64,000 nucleotides of DNA. Source: Montifringilla adamsi. Taxonomy: Eukaryota; Chordata; Aves; Passeriformes; Passeridae. Of this stretch, positions 60,441 to 64,000 are shown piece after piece. The notes beneath the pieces are model-generated. The model saw only the letters and a list, made by a program, of their open reading frames with translations. It did no database searches and was not told the origin of the DNA. The DNA lies in the NCBI GenBank assembly GCA_017590115.1, contig JAGGNK010007027.1:1-64000 (forward strand). Reading direction: 5' to 3'. The translations under genes were made by a program, and so were the position numbers. Position 1 is the first letter of the stretch, and each line of letters starts with the position of its first letter.

Positions 60441-60779
60441 TGCACTCAAATGTGTGTTTGTCACACTGAAATGCACAATCTGCACAGGGCCAGCTGAGAA
60501 ATCCTAAATATTAAAGCAGCTCAAAGTGGGCACAAACTGTAATTGTTGTTGTTAATGTATAAATAATCCATATAATTCATACAGGAATAATACGATTGTT
60601 ATTAGAAATATTATATTATTGTAAATAAGAATTTGCAAAAGCCAATACCTGACAGGGAAAGCCAACAACCCCAGAGTTCTTCAGAAGGAGCTGAGCGAGG
60701 ATTTCCCATGGCTGGTCACTGGGACTTTGCCATCCCTCTGCCTTTGGAATGCATCCTGGGACTGCCCTCAATCCTTGTG

Positions 60780-61510
60780 AGGCCTGATTTAGTTAGATTT
60801 TATCAGAGCTTGTTTATTTATTATTGGGAGTCATTTATAATTGGTTATGGTTTATTTATTAATTATTGGGGTTTGTTTATTTATTTATAATGGATTAGGT
60901 TTTATTTACTATTGGGTTTTATATATTTATAATTGATTTGGCTTGATGTATTTATTGTTAGGATTTATTTATTTATTGGTTTTATTTATTTATTGGGAGG
61001 TTATTTATTTGTAATTGATTAGGTTTTATTTATTTATTTATTATTAGCTTTTACTTGTTTATTTTTTTAGAATTGATTAGGGCTTGCTTACTTATTAGGA
61101 TTGATTGATTTATTCCTTATTAGGGTTTCTTTATTTATTATTTAGAATTGATTAGGTTTCATTTATTATTAGGTTTTATTTATTTAGAATTGATTAGTGT
61201 TTGTTTATTTCTTTGTTAGGTTCTATTTGCTTATAATTGGTTAGGTTCTATTTGTTTATTATTAGGGTTTACTTATTTAGAATTGACTAGGTTTTATTTC
61301 TTCTTAGCTTTAAAAATTTATTTCTTTAGAGTTCATTGGGCTTTGTTTATTTACTACTAAGTTCCATCTGTTTATAATTTGTTAGTTTTTATTTATTTAT
61401 TTATTATTAGCTTTCATTCCTTTATTTAGAATTGGTTACGTTTTGTTTTATATATTATTTTTATTTTTATTTATTTAGAATTGACTGGGTTTTATTTCTC
61501 TATTATTACA
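60780..61510. repeat. Degenerate TTTATTTATTGGG/AATTGATTAGG repeat
   Basis: About 730 bp of attgattaggttttatttat, ttatttagaattgattag and ttattattagggtt units, diverged and strand-asymmetric. Confidence 0.9.
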
Positions 61511-61624
61511 GTTTTTTATTAGTTCAGAGCCATATCCTTGATGGGGAATCCCAGGTGAGAAATAGATGTATTTAAAAATAGATAAATGAATAGATAAATA
61601 ATAGATAAATAAACTGGTAGCAGG

Positions 61625-61850
61625 GAACTCGGTGGGTGGTGAGTCCAGGCAGGACTTGGGTGTGAATCCAGGTGGGATTTGGGTGTTAATCCAGGTGGGG
61701 TTTGGGTGTGAATCCAGGTGGGATTTGGGTGTGAATCCAGGTGGGATTTGGGTGTGAATCCAGGTGGGATTTGGGTGTGAATCCAGGCAGGATTTGGGTG
61801 TGAATCCAGGTGGGGTTTGGGTGTGAATCCAGGTTTGTGGGGAGTTTTGC
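61625..61850 (+). repeat. 24-bp minisatellite (gtgaatccaggtgggatttgggt), about nine copies
   Basis: Nine tandem units, differing at two or three positions (ggcaggattt, ggtggggttt, gtgttaat). Confidence 0.95.
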
Positions 61851-62034
61851 TGGAGAGCAGAGGCTGGGATTGTGTTTGGGGTATCCCATGAGGGCTCCGT
61901 GCTGCTGGGGGTGCTCAGGGACAGAATTCCCCCTCCCTGTGCAGGAATCGGCTGTCCCTGGGGGGGCAGGCTGAGGAATTCGGGTGGCTGGCTCTGCCCT
62001 GGCAGGGATTCCCCAAAGATGGGCTCAGTGGCAC

Positions 62035-63056
62035 CTGGGGATGGGGAATCCCATGGGAATGGGGAATCTCATGGGAATGGATAATTCCATGGGAATGGGG
62101 ATAGAGAATCCCAGGGGAATGGGGATGGGTAATCCCATGGAAATGGGGATGGATGATTCCATGGGAATGGGGATGGGTAGTTCCATTGAGATGGGTAATT
62201 CCATGGGAATGGGGATGGGTAATTCCAGGAGAATGGGGATGGATGATTCCGTGGAAATGGGGATGGATAGTCCCATGGGAATGGGAATGGGTAATCCAAT
62301 GGGAATGGGAATGAAGAATTCCATGGGAATGGAGATGGGTAATTCCATGGGAATGGGGATGGATGATTCCCTGGAAATGGGGACAGGTGATCCCATGGGA
62401 TTGGGGATGGAGAATTCCAAGAGAATGGGGATGGGCAATCCCATGGGAATGGGGATGGGTAATTCCATGGGAATGGGGATGGAGAATTCCAAGAGAATGG
62501 GGATGGGCAATCCCATGGGAATGGGGATGGGTAATTCCATGGGAATGGAGAATTCCATGGGAATGGGGATGGGTAATTCCAGGGGAATGGGGATGGGCAA
62601 TCCCATGGGAATGGGGATGGGTAATTCCAGGGGAATGGGGATGGATGATTCCGTGGAAATGGGGATGGATAGTCCCATGGGAATGGGAATGGGTAATCCA
62701 ATGGGAATGGGAATGAAGAATTCCATGGGAATGGAGATGGGTAATTCCATGGGAATGGGGATGGATGATTCCCTGGAAATGGGGACAGGTGATCCCATGG
62801 GATTGGGGATGGAGAATTCCAAGAGAATGGGGATGGGCAATCCCATGGGAATGGGGATGGGTAATTCCATGGGAATGGAGAATTCCATGGGAATGGGGAT
62901 GGGTAATTCCAGGGGAATGGGGATGGGCAATCCCATGGGAATGGGGATGGGTAATTCCAGGGGAATGGAGAATTCCATGGGAATGGGGATGGGTAATTCC
63001 AGGGGAATGGAGAATTCCAGGGGAATGGGGATGGGTAATTCCATGGGAATGGGGTA
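62035..63056 (+). repeat. Large minisatellite of 18- and 24-bp units (ccatgggaatggggatgggtaatt)
   Basis: About 1 kb, over forty units. Basic 6-mer blocks (gggaat, ggggat, gggtaa, ttccat) combine into 18- and 24-bp units, and a ~400-bp higher-order block (about 62225-62440) recurs at about 62640-62845. Because units are multiples of 3, five of six frames are long and open; these Met/Gly-, Trp/Glu- or Pro/Phe-rich frames are not genes. It ends 77 nt before the inverted IFNGR2-like exon. Confidence 0.96.
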
Positions 63057-63132
63057 TGCAGGGAAGGCTGGGGCACGTTCACCTCCCCTCAGTGCTCCCC
63101 CTCTCTCTTGGTTTTATTCACTATTTACTCAC

Positions 63133-63259
63133 GTTCTGTACTGGGCTGTGTACAACACCGAGCCATTCTCCACTGGAACTGGAGACCACCTCAGCAAACT
63201 CTGGAAGTTGTAGGAATAAACCTCCACCTTTTGGGGGGCTGGTAAATGGGGAGAAGTTT
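63133..63259 (-). CDS. IFNGR2: Single IFNGR2-like exon (D1 first half), inverted relative to the rest of the cluster
   Basis: On the minus strand an acceptor (cctttag) at 63260 and a donor (AGAAC then gtgagt) at 63132 bound a 127-nt exon in phase 1 to 2, exactly the D1a pattern. It encodes TSPHLPAPQKVEVYSYNF, then QSLLRWSPVPVENGSVLYTA and QYRT. Human IFNGR2 has SQLPAPQHPKIRLYN and VLSWEPVAL. IFNGR2 is the JAK2-linked accessory chain of the interferon gamma receptor. No D1b, D2, membrane or tail exon was found on the minus strand between this exon and the IFNAR1 3' UTR. The exon is either part of a gene cut or flipped in the assembly, or a detached copy. Confidence 0.7.
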
Positions 63260-63404
63260 CTAAAGGAAGAAGAGGAATAAAAAAATTATTGAAACATTCA
63301 AGTAACCAAATTTCGGTCTCCAAATTCCATCCCCATGTGTTACATTTTCACTGCTTTGCAGGTAAAACCATTTCCCCTCCTTCTCCTTCTGTTTCCAGGG
63401 GCTC

Positions 63405-63605
63405 TGCCACGTTCAGGTGGGCAGGCCCTGGCACAGGGTGCCCAGAGCAGCTGGGGCTGCCCCTGGATCCCTGGCAGTGCCCAAGGCCAGGCTGGACACT
63501 GGGGCTGGAGCAGCCTGGCACAGGGGAAGGTGTCCCTGCCATGGCAGGGGTGGCACTGGGTGGGCTCTGTTCTCTGTCCCAGCCCAAACCTTTCCATGGT
63601 TCTTT
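63405..63605 (+). mobile_element. CR1-like 3' copy
   Basis: gtgggcaggccctggcacag, conserved core, end ctgtcccagcccaaaccttt ccatggttct. It lies in the sequence upstream (minus strand) of the IFNGR2-like exon. Confidence 0.9.
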
Positions 63606-64000
63606 AAAGACTGGAAAACTCCTGACAGCTGGGCTTGTGGCACTGAGGGCTTCTTGTAGGCTGGTACCAGAATAAAATGAAAATTCTCTGAGAAATAAAT
63701 TCCATTCCCTGAATTCCCACCTTCCCTCCCCCCAAATTTCCCTCTCCACAGCAGCCAAGGGAAAGGGCAGGGAGGTGCTTTAGGAATCCCAGAGCATCCA
63801 AAGTGCCATTCTTTGGCAAAGGGAATTATTTGCCATTGCTGCCTGTGCCAGATCACCTGAATTTCCCCTAAGACTTGCTGCAGTGATTGATTATGGATTA
63901 TTTTAAATAAATTTCTAGGAATTTAAGCAAAATTAGCTGCATTTTTTTTCTAACAAGTGTTACCTGAGAGGAGTGATGGCCTTAGGAAAGTCTAGTTTTC
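63606..64000. other. Window end, no exon seen
   Basis: Unique sequence. If the IFNGR2-like exon is part of a minus-strand gene this is its intron 1, and the signal-peptide exon would lie beyond the window. Confidence 0.4.

Noticed and set aside
61984..63213. 409-codon Met/Gly-rich frame, with Trp/Glu-rich and Pro-rich frames on both strands
   Set aside because: All derive from the minisatellite whose units are multiples of three; no promoter, splice sites or homology.
1..64000. tRNA, rRNA, CRISPR or intact retroviral genes
   Set aside because: None recognised; only LTR fragments without internal regions, and CR1 fragments without reverse transcriptase, were found.

Overview
The window is vertebrate nuclear DNA and reads as bird, probably passerine. 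It has multi-exon genes with GT-AG introns and CpG-rich first exons. About fifty fragments resemble CR1 retroposon 3' ends, on both strands, most ending in a 'cccaacccaaaccattctgtgattctg'-like tail. There are several related LTR fragments of an endogenous retrovirus and many minisatellites. Species identity and every repeat family name are inferences made without a database.

The window covers the class II cytokine receptor (interferon/IL-10 receptor) cluster. From left to right, all on +: IFNAR2 (non-coding exon 1 near 10.4 kb; coding 13573-20897), IL10RB (22330-32667) and IFNAR1 (39357-56804). A single exon at 63133-63259 on the minus strand matches the first fibronectin-III half-domain of IFNGR2. 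The order is that of the mammalian cluster, but in human all four genes lie on one strand. Positions 1-9.9 kb are intergenic. They hold a ~985 bp pure GAGAA pentanucleotide array, an A-rich tract, LTR and CR1 pieces and a 625 bp tandem duplication. The gap between IL10RB and IFNAR1 (32.7-39.3 kb) holds CR1 pieces and two minisatellites. Positions 56.8-64 kb hold the IFNAR1 3' UTR, an LTR, AT-rich repeats, a 1 kb 24-mer minisatellite and the IFNGR2-like exon.

The genes share the family's exon grammar: signal peptide (phase 1), D1a (1 to 2), D1b (2 to 1), D2a (1 to 0), D2b (0 to 1), transmembrane (1 to 0), cytoplasmic tail. By family knowledge IFNAR1 and IFNAR2 form the type I interferon receptor, IL10RB is the shared accessory chain for IL-10, IL-22, IL-26 and interferon lambda, and IFNGR2 is the accessory chain for interferon gamma. 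The predicted IFNAR2 (510 codons) and IFNAR1 (604 codons) frames close without interruption. IL10RB does not: its D2a exon lacks its first ~11 codons and has the wrong phase where a TCTTC microsatellite abuts it.

The oddities most worth checking are: the lone inverted IFNGR2-like exon beside a minisatellite; the broken 5' edge of IL10RB exon 4; an array of six copies of the 3' end of IFNAR1 exon 2 with its splice donor; a GC-AG intron in IFNAR2 that is required to keep frame; a fused, atypical D2 exon in IFNAR2; and tandem repeats sitting directly at the IL10RB and IFNAR1 promoters. I found no RNA genes, no CRISPR arrays and no wholly new system.
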